Source of the DNA: Ciborinia camelliae
Lineage: Eukaryota > Ascomycota > Leotiomycetes > Helotiales > Sclerotiniaceae
Direction: 5' to 3'
Length of the DNA: 64,000 bases
NCBI GenBank assembly: GCA_025890175.1
Contig: JANPYM010000001.1
Coordinates: 4,510,453 to 4,574,452 of the forward strand
A program made the translations under genes and the position numbers. Under the pieces are notes generated by a model. The model saw only the letters and a program-made list of their open reading frames with translations. It had not been told where the DNA came from and searched no databases. How positions within the stretch are numbered: the stretch's first letter is position 1; every line of letters begins with the position of its first letter. This document shows positions 24,751-35,178 of this stretch, in pieces.

Positions 24751-25653
24751 ATTCGTCCGACTCAAGATAAATTCCTGTGGATGTGGGGGTAGCATGTATA
24801 TTACACGTGATATACCTGGGTTGTGGTCTATGTATCATATAGGCAGTGGTATTAATGGTCAAGATCCAGGAGGTAATATAGTCCCCTCGTGTCAACCCTC
24901 GAGCAATTCCAACTTGGCAATGCTATTTGTGGGTAGAGATGCAATGCCGAACCGAAATACATCGGTCAGACATGAAGGATGATTGAATACCAAAATACTA
25001 CGGTATTAGAACATAGCTATGCAATATCTAATAGTGTATATTCCTTGACATTAAATTGATAAGAGGCGTCGGAAATCGCCCACCCACATAAGGACCTGCA
25101 TGAGGAATGGAAGAACGTCATTAAGTGCTGGGGTTAAGAAAAGAAATCGGATGATAGAGAATCATGTATTATCCCCTATCTAGACCATAATTTCATTAGC
25201 TTTGGAAGAATCAACATGAAGCAATGTCAAACTTTTGTCCTTGGCTCATTCCCCGTAAAACCACTTGGAAAAGGATGAACCAGAAAGAGCCCAAAGATAT
25301 TGTGCGATAAACCAATGCAATATGAAGCGATGTAAACTCTTCCCAGTACAATAATATATTATCATTCAAGCATGCCCTTGCATTGGAAGTGTACAATGGG
25401 CAAGCTTTTCCCCGTGAGAATTGGCGGCATCATGCATGAATGCTTTGAGTCTATAAATGACTTCTGGAAAACCCTCAAACTTTCGACATCTATGCAAATG
25501 GTTGGCGATAAAGTAGATCATGCCACAGGAAATCCATACATAGTACATATCTTGCTTGGCGCGCGTCCATCCGTATGCAAGCCACTCTCATAACCATTTC
25601 GAAAGGACTGTTTGTTTGGATCATAATCTGAGAGTGGATGGTTAGGTGCCATG

Positions 25654-25678
25654 AATGATGATGATGATGATGATGATA
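25654..25678. repeat. (ATG)8 trinucleotide repeat
   Basis: Perfect tandem GAT/ATG triplets in non-coding sequence. Confidence 0.85.
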
Positions 25679-25746
25679 GTGAATTTATTGTAAAAGGTAC
25701 TGGAAGAGGATGGTGACATTGGTTGTGCGAATACATAATGGTAACC

Positions 25747-25806
25747 AGGTAGGTAGGTAGGTAAGTAGTAGGTCAGTAGGTAAGTAGGTAGGTAGGGAAG
25801 TAGGGA
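25747..25806. repeat. (TAGG)n tetranucleotide repeat
   Basis: Many copies of TAGG/TAAG, partly broken by GGTCAG and GGGAAG. It belongs to the dispersed CCTA/TAGG class found in most gaps of this window. Confidence 0.85.
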
Positions 25807-26040
25807 AGAAGGGAAGAATCGGGAAGGGTTCTTTTATCTTCTTTGCTGATGGGATGTTATACTGCACTACTGCAATAGGGGAGGGATACTGTACAGTACA
25901 TAAAATGCTGGCATCTCCTTTCGCCTTGTTTCTCAAAAATCTGAGGTCCGTAATCGCAATCGTGCAGCGAGACCCTCCCACCTTTCCTACCCTGGCACCC
26001 TTCTACTTGTTTATTATGAAGGTTGGAAGGGTAAGTATTA

Positions 26041-27690
26041 TAAAATATATTAAAAAACGACCCAAAATAATTTTACATATAAGGGTTTAATCAATAAAAT
26101 TAATATGTTGGTTGAAAATTAGTATAAGTGAATGTAGGTGGTGAAAGTATTGTAAAATTCAATTTAAGTATAGGTATAATATAATATATTATTTATTTAG
26201 TATTTAGTATATATATTATTAATAACAATAATTGTTTTGTATTATTTTTTTATAAATTTAAGTAAATTAATTATATAATTTTTAGATATAGTATTTTATA
26301 CTTTTTTTATTGTAATTTTAAGTTGATTGTAGTTTATAGAATTAATTGGGTGCTACGGTAGATTTAGAAGAGTGCCTGAGATCTCAGGCTACGCCTGAGA
26401 TATTAGGCACCTCTCCTCGCTAGATCGTACAGCCGTACGGCTGTACTATCTACCTTACGCATATAAAGGGCTTCGCCCTTTATAGGTGTAAGGGCTCTTC
26501 AGCAATATATTATATTTCAACCTCGATGCTTTAGCATCGTGACATTGGGTAATAGTTTCAAATTCATTTTTTTATCCAATTTTATACGTTTTCAATAAAA
26601 TTAAAATCGGGAGAGAATAGGGGTTAGTTTATCTTTTCAATATTTTTCACAATCAACTTTCTAAAAGTAATTTCGGTAATATATTTAGGAATATTATTTT
26701 GTATAAATATATGTTTAGGATTTAATCTTATTTATTTATTAATAATAGAAATTATATATTCTTGATACGATTTTGCGTTAATAGAATTTCATTTCTTTTT
26801 TTAGAAGATTTTTGGGCTTTTTTTTGATTTATTTGAAAAACATTTTCAAAACATTTATTTCTTTTTTTTGTATTTATGTTTTAATATGTATGTAGGTTTA
26901 AGAGTTTTATTTTTTTGATGTGTTATGTACGTTTTTCGATACAAATCGAAGATCATTTATGTTTTATTTGATTATAGAATAGTATTTTATTGATTATTTG
27001 TTTAATTGAGATGTTTTAATATAAATTTAAATTGAAGCTTTCGATTTTTTTTTGAAATAGAAGGTTTGCGAAAAACAATGTAGTATTGATAGTTTATGTG
27101 TTTTAAATTAAATTATATTATATTTTTATTTATATTTTTTAAATTTAGTATTAATATTATTTTTCAATATGGTATACGGCGAGTAGCATTTGAAAAGTTT
27201 ATATAATTGATAATCGTATTAAATTGAGAAGTGATCAAAATTGAAGGTTTGTTGGATCGTTTTTTAGATGTAAAACGGGTTGTATAAGTATAAACTATTT
27301 GTTTATAATTTAAATTAATACTTTGATTAAGAAAATATTTTTTTATATTTCATATTTTTTATTCAATTCGATTTAGTGTATATGTTTTTATACGTTGATC
27401 TCGAATCATTTCAGATTTAATAAACGTCGATGATATTGCGGAAAAAAAAAGAAATGGTGGTGATGATGGGGGTGGTGGGCTTAATGGTGAGGAAGATTTC
27501 AATAGATTTTGTATATTTATTTTAATAATATAATTATATAATTATAAAATTAATATTTAAATCGATTTTTGCGATTTGTTTATGTAGTATTTAACGATGT
27601 TGATATTAATTATATTTATTAAAGCAGTATCAAAATAATGTAAAGTGATTAATAAAAACCTATAGTTTCGAATTTACAGGGGTATGTAGG
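26041..27690. other. AT-rich, C-poor block of possible mitochondrial origin
   Basis: Outside the hairpin cluster the block is roughly 80% A+T. On the plus strand C is much rarer than G, and in the right half more than half of the remaining C residues are followed by G. Boundaries are sharp: ordinary sequence with genic-like composition resumes near 27700. No protein is recognisable by eye. A nuclear copy of mitochondrial DNA (NUMT), a relic of a mitochondrial plasmid, or a strongly mutated transposon would all fit. Confidence 0.4.
26372..26539. repeat. cluster of four GC-rich hairpins
   Basis: Four inverted repeats follow one another inside AT-rich DNA. Hairpin 1 pairs 26372-26389 with 26393-26410 (16 of 18 bp, loop TAC). 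Hairpin 2 is the perfect 20-bp palindrome at 26427-26446. Hairpin 3 pairs 26462-26471 with 26475-26484 (10 of 10, loop TTC). Hairpin 4 pairs 26524-26530 with 26533-26539 (7 of 7). Short-loop GC hairpins of this kind are typical of fungal mitochondrial intergenic DNA (GC clusters, double-hairpin elements). Confidence 0.75.
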
Positions 27691-27990
27691 GCAAATTAAT
27701 GTTTTACAACACTTACCCTTTCAACCTCCGTAGATCCATGGATAATTTAGATTCCAATTACCTACCTGGTGTTCTTAGGTATTCCAATTAACAGATTTTG
27801 GTCAGTGCAAGCTGGAGTGCAACGGTGCTTGCTCGCATATTATTCATCCCCTGCAAGTTTATGCCAGCCATCCAACCCTCTCTTCCACAATTGCCATTAT
27901 TGATACCCTGTCTATCGATTAGTTTTTTTCGTGCGTGCGTTGTTTATCTCCAGCCAGGTCTGTGTTCAATTTGTCGATGAAATCAAAGCA

Positions 27991-28042
27991 TGAGATGAGA
28001 TGGGATGAGATGGGATGAGATGGGAGGAGATGAGAGGAGAGG
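27991..28042. repeat. (GGGATGAGAT)n repeat
   Basis: Three to four copies of GATGAGATGG, the last ones altered to GGAGGAGATG. Confidence 0.75.
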
Positions 28043-28470
28043 TAGAAAGAATGTAATATGAAGTAGTAGGTACAGTACCTATGAAGTGTGAAGTCCAGGT
28101 GAGGTTTGATGTTTGAATTTACATGAAGAAGATCGAATCATGGGGAAGACAAGAGTGTGATACTGTAATATTGCTATACGTACGTACCTAGTACTTTACT
28201 ATACATACAGTACACTATTGAAGAGACGTAGAGAGGTGTAACCTTGTTGGAGAAGAATATGATTTTGGCGAGATTTAACAGAGTAAAAATAATAATAAGA
28301 GTAAATAATAACCTTGGAACCATTGATAGATGGCCCCCCCACTCCCCCCCAAGAACATCACCGCCAGTTGCCACTTGCCTAGCCCAGCCAGCCAGCCCAA
28401 TGCGGACGGTATTCACTCCCTCTGAGTCCCTCTGAGTCCTCCCTCAACAACTTACCTACTAGGTACCTTA

Positions 28471-28502
28471 TACCTACCTACCTACCTACCTACCTACCTA
28501 CC
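28471..28502. repeat. (TACC)8 tetranucleotide repeat
   Basis: Eight nearly perfect copies of TACC. A second, imperfect patch lies at 28714-28758. Confidence 0.9.
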
Positions 28503-28967
28503 CAGATTGCGCTGCCTCTATATTCACTTTAATCTGTAAACTGTACCGGTTCCCCTCTACTCTTTCTCTGCAAACCAAACCCACAAGAACATCCACACCC
28601 ATTGCAAGGTTGGGTTGATTGGCTGAATGAGGGAGTCGACTTTCTTTTCACGAGAGGTGTTGATAGATTGATAGAATACAGTATTCGTCGTTCGTGGTAT
28701 TGTATTGTATTGTACCTACATACCTACATACATACCTACCTACTTATCTACCTACCTAGGTGTACTGAATTCATCCAATTCATTGGCGCGTTAGGTTACC
28801 CGTGAACCTCCCTCCTACCTACTGAGGTTTTAAACGATTTTCGGATCTTTCGTGGAAACTTCAGCCTGAGGATTACCTAAACGACGAAGATTAATCACCA
28901 AGGGCAGCGACCAAATTGAACCCAGTGCAGCAGCAGCAGCAACAGTATTGTACTCCACTTGGTGCTT

Positions 28968-28973
28968 TATAAA
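28968..28973 (+). promoter_or_regulatory. putative TATA box of the Mga2-like gene
   Basis: TATAAA sits 424 bp upstream of the predicted start codon, just after a CAG-rich patch. If used, it would give a leader of about 390 nt. The assignment rests on position only. Confidence 0.3.
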
Positions 28974-29227
28974 GTACTTACAATACAATCTTTATTCTGT
29001 ACCTCTTGCCTTTTTCACAAATCGTTGCTAAAATTTACATTCAATATACCCTTTTGGCTAATACTGCTTTCGACCCAGTAGGTCTAATATCGCCCGCAAA
29101 TCTTACTCGTCTTTTTACTACCTGCCTGTTGACGCACACCTCACTTGGCGAACAACGATCTTTGTCGGACTCCATACAACCGCATTCATTCCTTCCCATT
29201 ACATACACTTGAAGAGCGCAGCGCATA

Positions 29228-29239
29228 ATGTCCCAATAG
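29228..29239 (+). promoter_or_regulatory. three-codon upstream ORF
   Basis: ATG TCC CAA TAG lies 158 nt before the main start of the Mga2-like gene. A minimal upstream ORF could lower translation of the main frame, if it is in the transcript. Confidence 0.35.
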
Positions 29240-29396
29240 TATTGCTATAATCGGGATACATATTATAGCCAGACCGACCGGTCATCTTGCGCCGAGGGTT
29301 TTGGGGAGCCTCTGCGGACCAGGGCTTGACAGAATCTCTACTACCTAAGGGATATACGGTACATTCGAAGAGCCTTATTTCTACATTGAAGAGGTC

Positions 29397-32300
29397 ATGC
29401 AGGCAATACCAGAACCTGTATCTGCAAGCTCGCCGCCGTTCATTCTCAATTCAGACATGTCGGGAGCGGACTCTGATCCCGATTTCGAATTCCTCGACAA
29501 TTCACAATTGCCCTTTGAGGCAACGTATAATCCAGACAACCTCTTCGAAGAATTCTCACACGACTCACCTCCATACTACTCAGCATATGCAACACCGAGT
29601 GTTGCCGGCCATAAAAGTCCCGAGCAGCCTTCCTTCATAAACACGGCCGTCCTGCAGGCGCCTTTGTCAGCCCCATCGACAGCCTCACCGGCTGGCTCGT
29701 CCCAGAGCTCTACGTCTGATTCGATGGAATATAACAGGAAGTCAAGTTCGGATTCGTCTCGGTCTGCTTTGAATTCAGGGGTCGCAATGATGGGGATTGA
29801 CATAGACATGAGAGATTGGAAAGGCGACGATATGATCAAAGGGGAGAGCATGTCGAATTTTGGTGACTATGCTGGAAACGGGACCATCAATCCTTCCGCA
29901 ATGGTTAACAATTTTGGATTCAACGATAAGAGCATGGAAAATGATTTTGACTTCGACAGTGCGTCGAGTAGCCCAAGTCCTTTTGCGATAACAATGGATA
30001 TGGAATCACCAGAAATGCCTATTATAAAGCACGATACCCCTCGAAAGATATCGCCAATGGCCAGGAATAAATTCAGAAATCATAACAAATCAAATTCTGT
30101 AAGTCAATTGTTATTCACTTTTGCATTACGAATATAAAAATGTACTAATGTACCAATCACAGCAACATTCGGTAGCACACTCTACGAATGGATTTTATAT
30201 GGGCTCGAGAGAAGCGTCGCCCTTGTCTATAGCGTCGACAAGTCAAGCGTCGTCTCCTGCACATCATATGTTCACTAAATCTCCCTCTCCTAACTCTGGA
30301 CTTGAATTTATCACTAGCACAATGCCCAATGGAGCTCATGGCCTCCCGCCCTGGACAAATCCCATGGAGGTGCCTCATAGCATGATGAGAACTCAAGCCC
30401 AGTTTAACCCCCTATCGTTCCAAAATACACCTCAATATAAGAACCGCCAGATTCCGGCCGCGTCATATACGAAGCCGATTTTGACAATACACCCCACCCC
30501 ATTGAAGTCGCGAGTCGAGACTCAAATCCCTATCAAAATGACGCTTTTTCCTGTCCCACAAGGTGTTACCAAGCTACATTTGCCAACACAAACTATTTCA
30601 AAGCCCAAACTTCTCGTCAAACCTCCGCCGGAACGCTCACCTGACACTTTGGAGCTTTATACGATGTTAGTCTGTTCTAGTGCAATGGAAAATCCGGACA
30701 TTCTACGAAAGGCTTTGGAAAGAGCAGCTGCCCCCGAAACCTCTCCAAGCCAATCCTCGGATAGTGGATCAGATGAAGAGGATGACAGAAAGCCACTGAA
30801 CGGAGGCGAAGTCCTCATATGTAGTGGTTGTATTACGCGTGAGAGAAAAAGGGCCGCTCGAAAGAAGGTAAAAAAGGTCGAGGAGGAAGAATCATGGCAT
30901 AAAGACGAGGCCAAGCGAGTCATCGTGTTTAACACTCATGAAATTAAGGATTGGCAATCGCCCACAAGCCAACCTCCATCCGAAGCTACAGGTGACCGAC
31001 CCGAACCCATAGTACCTGATGGTGCTATGCAGGTTGATGCTCCTATGCGAATTGCATGTTATTGTCGACATCAAAATGAAAAAATCGGCTTTAGGGTAAT
31101 ATTTACTATTAAGGATTACCAAGACCGCCTGATTGCACAAGCAATCACCTCTTCAATCATGATCACAGATGATCACAAGACGCATAACATACTACCTATC
31201 TCTGGACAGGTATCTGGTGCCCCCGAAGGACAAATGTTCCCAGGTTCGACTTCGTATTCGAATGACAGAAACTTCGATATGGCTTCTGGTCCTGTTCCTG
31301 GCATGGCCCCTTTCCGTGTTTCCCCATCCGCCTCGGATCTTCAGAACCCACCACAGAATTTCATGCCGTACCCACAGCCGATGAGTTACCCACCCCCGAA
31401 TCAACCTCAGCCAATTTTAACCACAATGACGCCTCGACATCCATCGCCACAAGGATCGCCTTCGACTCCTTCTGGTCCCCCAGTTTCCAAGAAACGCAAA
31501 GCCAGTTCTTCTGGTAAGGTTCCCACTGGTCTAGCAATGACAAAATTGGAGACAGGGCAACCGGGAATGAGCATTGGACCTCTTGTTCCAGTTAGCGCCA
31601 GCACCTCAACTATACCATCACCATTTACACCAAGCCTCCCAAATTTTCCATCAAATGAGCAGCAATTTTGCCATCCTGCTCCTTCGACGCAACACATTTC
31701 AACTCACTTTAACACAGGTCCTCCTACCCCGAATAGCAATGACCAATTGTTTATCCCCAATGGCCATCGACCTCAATCAACGGACAATTTGGTTATGCAT
31801 CAACTCTACTCGGCGTCCCCGTCAGCGCATCCTAGTCGCGTTCCAAGTCCGAATGGTATGCGCAGTAACGTCCAGATTTATCAGCAACAGCAGCAGCAAG
31901 CTCATATGGCACAAGCTGTAGCCAATGGAATATATGGCATGCCCCTGACTTTGAGTCCACAGCGGCCGCCGGTTATTCATAAACTGATACCAAACGAGGG
32001 ACCAAAGGCTGGAGGAATAGAAGTTACCTGCTTGGGTAGTGGATTCTGTCAAGGATTGGAAGTAATGTTTGGTGACGCTAAAGCAACAACAACAACATTT
32101 TGGGGCGAGACATCTCTAGTATGTCTTTTGCCTCCTTCCGCCATTGCGGGTACCGTGCCTGTCACGTTCAAACATCAACACCAACAAAGGCAGCAATATC
32201 CAACACCACCAATGCCAAAACAAACCGCTTTCTTCAAATATGTGGATGACGATGAGCAACAGATCATCAGAACAGCATTAGCCGTTCTAGGCCACAAAAT

Positions 32301-33972
32301 GACCGGGAAAATGGAAGACGTGCGTGACCTTGCAAGAAGAATCGTGGATGGTCCTTGGGGAGCACCATCAGGTCAATCTCCACCTAGTGGGGGTGGATCT
32401 TCACAGCATGGAGGTGGATTCAATGCGGCAAGTTTTGGTGTTGACGTTGAAGCAACGCTATTGAGATGTCTAGATCTTATTGATCTTGATGATAGTCCGA
32501 CCAAGCCACGTTTCAACTTGCGTAGAACTTCTGGGCAAACAATGCTTCACCTCGCTTGTTCATTGGGACTTCATCGCTTCGTCGCCGCATTATTGGCACG
32601 AAACGTAAATTGCGAACCACGAGATAAAGGTGGATTTACTCCTATGCATTTTGCTGCTCTTCATAATCATCCACAGATCGTCCGACGCCTCATCCTTAGT
32701 GGTGCTGATCCGTTGATCAGAAGTCTCCAAGGATATGCTCCTGCAGATATGACATCCTCAGAGGAAGTGCATCGTGCCGTTCGCAGAGTAGAACATCATT
32801 CGAGAACACGAAGTGGTTCTTCGTTGAAAAGCAGAACTAGCAGTGCCACATCATTACGATCATTATGGCAACCACCAAATGCAGAGATTCCCAATGAAAG
32901 TGGCATCAGTGATAGCGATGACGAGGACGACAATGGGTACGAGGACGAGGACGAGGACGCTGATTTTGATACTGATGCTGCTACTAATGGTACATTCCGA
33001 ATGCAAACCAGGAAGTCTAGGGGTTCAGCTACAAAGAAGATATTGAATGAGACTATTGAAACAACCAAAACTCCTGTTTTGGAACTCCCCGAAGTCGCAG
33101 CAGACGATGAAGGCTTGGCATCTCCAACAATGGCTATGACTGCATTCCGAGATCAGATGGTTACACAATTCACTGCTCACATGCAGCACCTACAACAAAG
33201 CTTCCATAATGGTATGCATCTCGGTCTCCCAAACCTGCCACAGATGCCCCAAATGCCCCAGATGCCCCAGATGCCACAAATGCCTACACTTGCAAACCTT
33301 CCAGGTTATCAAGCTTATCTACCAAGCCCAATGGCTCGCCGCATCGGAAGCCGTCCAGACAGTCCTACCCGTCAAGATGGTGCCAAGGAACAAGGCAACA
33401 AATGGTGGGATCTTTTCTCTGGCAATGTAGCTGCAGCACCACCCGCTTATGAAGACATCTTCCCACAAAATGGCATGGATCTTAAACGAGCTTCTGCAGA
33501 GCAAGCAGTTGCAGATATCATCGCGGATAGCAAATGTGCCCAAGTCTTCGACCAAGCGGAAACCCAAGTTGAGAGATCTACGTCTGTGACTCGAGCAGAA
33601 AGTTCAGCAACTGCCGCGCAAAGAAAACCAATGCCTATGGGTACCCTTAGAATTGGTGGTAAGGAAATAGTTACGGTGGAGCAACAGAACCAGATACAAT
33701 TGTTACGCCAAGAGAAATTGAAGAGGGTTAGGAGTGATAGGAAACTTTTCCTGATCTGGGTATGTTCTTGTCCTTGTTATTTTTTAGCCCTCCTATCCTT
33801 GATATAAAAATTCCCCGGGACTAACAAAACTCCACAGATCCCTCTCCTACTCGTTATGATGCTCGCCACATTTCACACTCGAATCCCCGCCGTTTACTCC
33901 CGCGCATCTTATGTCTTCACTTCCCTTACAAACCAAAATCAAGATCAGAAGCATGTAATGGAAGTTTTATAA
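29397..33972 (+). CDS. Mga2/Spt23-like ER-anchored transcription regulator
   Basis: Three exons (29397-30098, 30163-33759, 33838-33972) join in frame to 1477 residues; the introns are 64 and 78 nt. The order is an acidic, S/P-rich N-terminus, a conserved region from about residue 350 (PIKMTLFPVPQG), a long S/P/Q-rich disordered part, an IPT/TIG domain (about 836-907), two ankyrin repeats (about 1023-1104), an acidic stretch (EDEDEDAD), M-P-Q repeats (about 1259-1278) and a tail anchor (about 1430-1450, LIWIPLLLVMMLATF) encoded across the last intron. This is the layout of yeast Mga2/Spt23. Those are ER-membrane proteins released by ubiquitin-dependent processing, which induce the OLE1 fatty acid desaturase when membrane lipids are too saturated or oxygen is low. 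The same role is inferred here. An alternative start is the ATG at 29457. Poly-Q lies near residue 810. Confidence 0.93.
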
Positions 33973-35178
33973 TTGCGTTTAGAATTATAGCACCTTCCTC
34001 GACACTTCATGCCCGCTTTTTTCGCTTACGTTTTACGTTTTACATTTTTCTATTCCCCTTACGCTACGCTAGTTGCCCCCTGGGCGCCTTTATACCATAA
34101 AGAATGGCCGATCGATTCTTTTTTTTATTATGCGGTTTAGCGTCTCATTCATGATGATTTTATTTGATGGGATCTGATGGTGGTGCTGATGGTTGGTTGG
34201 TTCCTGGGCTTTACCTGTACAGGATAGTTATGGGAAAGATGGGCGGATGGATGGATGGATGAATGGAATGGGAAAATATGATGAATGGGATGAAAGTAGA
34301 ATGGATCAAAGGAAAGATGGAAGTCCCAACTGTCGATTCAGCAGACATTTTGGAAAGCATGCGAGCAATACAATCAATCATACCATGCATGCATGGGCGG
34401 AATCACATAGCGGAAACTTTTATTTTCAGAATTCGGAATTTGTTCTGGAATATTCTAGGTATTAAATGTACAGATGGACAGAGAATCGATATCGATATCG
34501 AACCGAATCAGGTAGTTAAGTAGGTAGTTAGAAGAGATAGATAATGATGCAAATCAATCATGATTGCACCACGCCATGTCAACTATATGAAATCAAATGC
34601 GCTCGCAATTCGAATGAAAAGAGACAAGATGATCTTTCCTAGGAGAAAAGAAAAATTGCCAGGTATCCCATTCCATCCCATTCCATTCCTTCCCAGCCCT
34701 TCCAAATCCTGCCCTGCATCCCCCCTTTCCTGAAATTGCTCGCCTGTGAAATGCATATGCATCACAATGCCCGAAAAAGACAAAAAAATGCGCGCTCCGC
34801 TAAAATCGCTCAGTCGCTTTGACTATCTATGCAATGAGATATTATGCAAATGCAATGATGCTCTTGCGAGTATGCAGAATAGACAGATGCCTTTCTCATC
34901 ATATCAGTCATAAAGAGAGTCAAGAAATGTGAACATAAGAAATCAAAGAAAAAAAAGCAAGGAATTAGGTGTATTGCCGTTAAAAGCATAACGATCGTCG
35001 TGAAATTTCGTAGAATTAATACAATATCCAATTATCATGTCTGTCGTAAACTCGTAACACATTTGGGTGAAGTCAAATTGTTGATTTTGCTGGGGTTTTC
35101 TTTCCTCGGGGGTTCTGTATGTTGTATGTATGTATATACTGTAGTGTAATGTAAGGTGGCCGTGGCTCAGAGAATCGA
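33973..35178. other. convergent intergenic region
   Basis: 1.2 kb between the stop codons of two converging genes, holding their terminators, a GGATGGATGG patch near 34245 and CCATT repeats near 34670. No supported gene is seen. Confidence 0.55.

Larger units (their letters stand above)
20495..29396. other. 8.9 kb gene-free island
   Basis: No convincing gene was found between the antiporter stop and the Mga2-like start. The stretch holds (GATAG)n at 20912-20936, a homopurine tract at 21293-21402, a TpA-rich patch at 24350-24750, ATG and TAGG repeats at 25654-25806, an AT-rich C-poor block at 26041-27690 and several CCTA tracts. The last 430 bp probably form the promoter and leader of the downstream gene. 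Confidence 0.55.

Noticed and set aside
25747..25806. Regular repeats that might be taken for a CRISPR array
   Set aside because: They are tetranucleotide microsatellites without spacers, in a eukaryotic genome.
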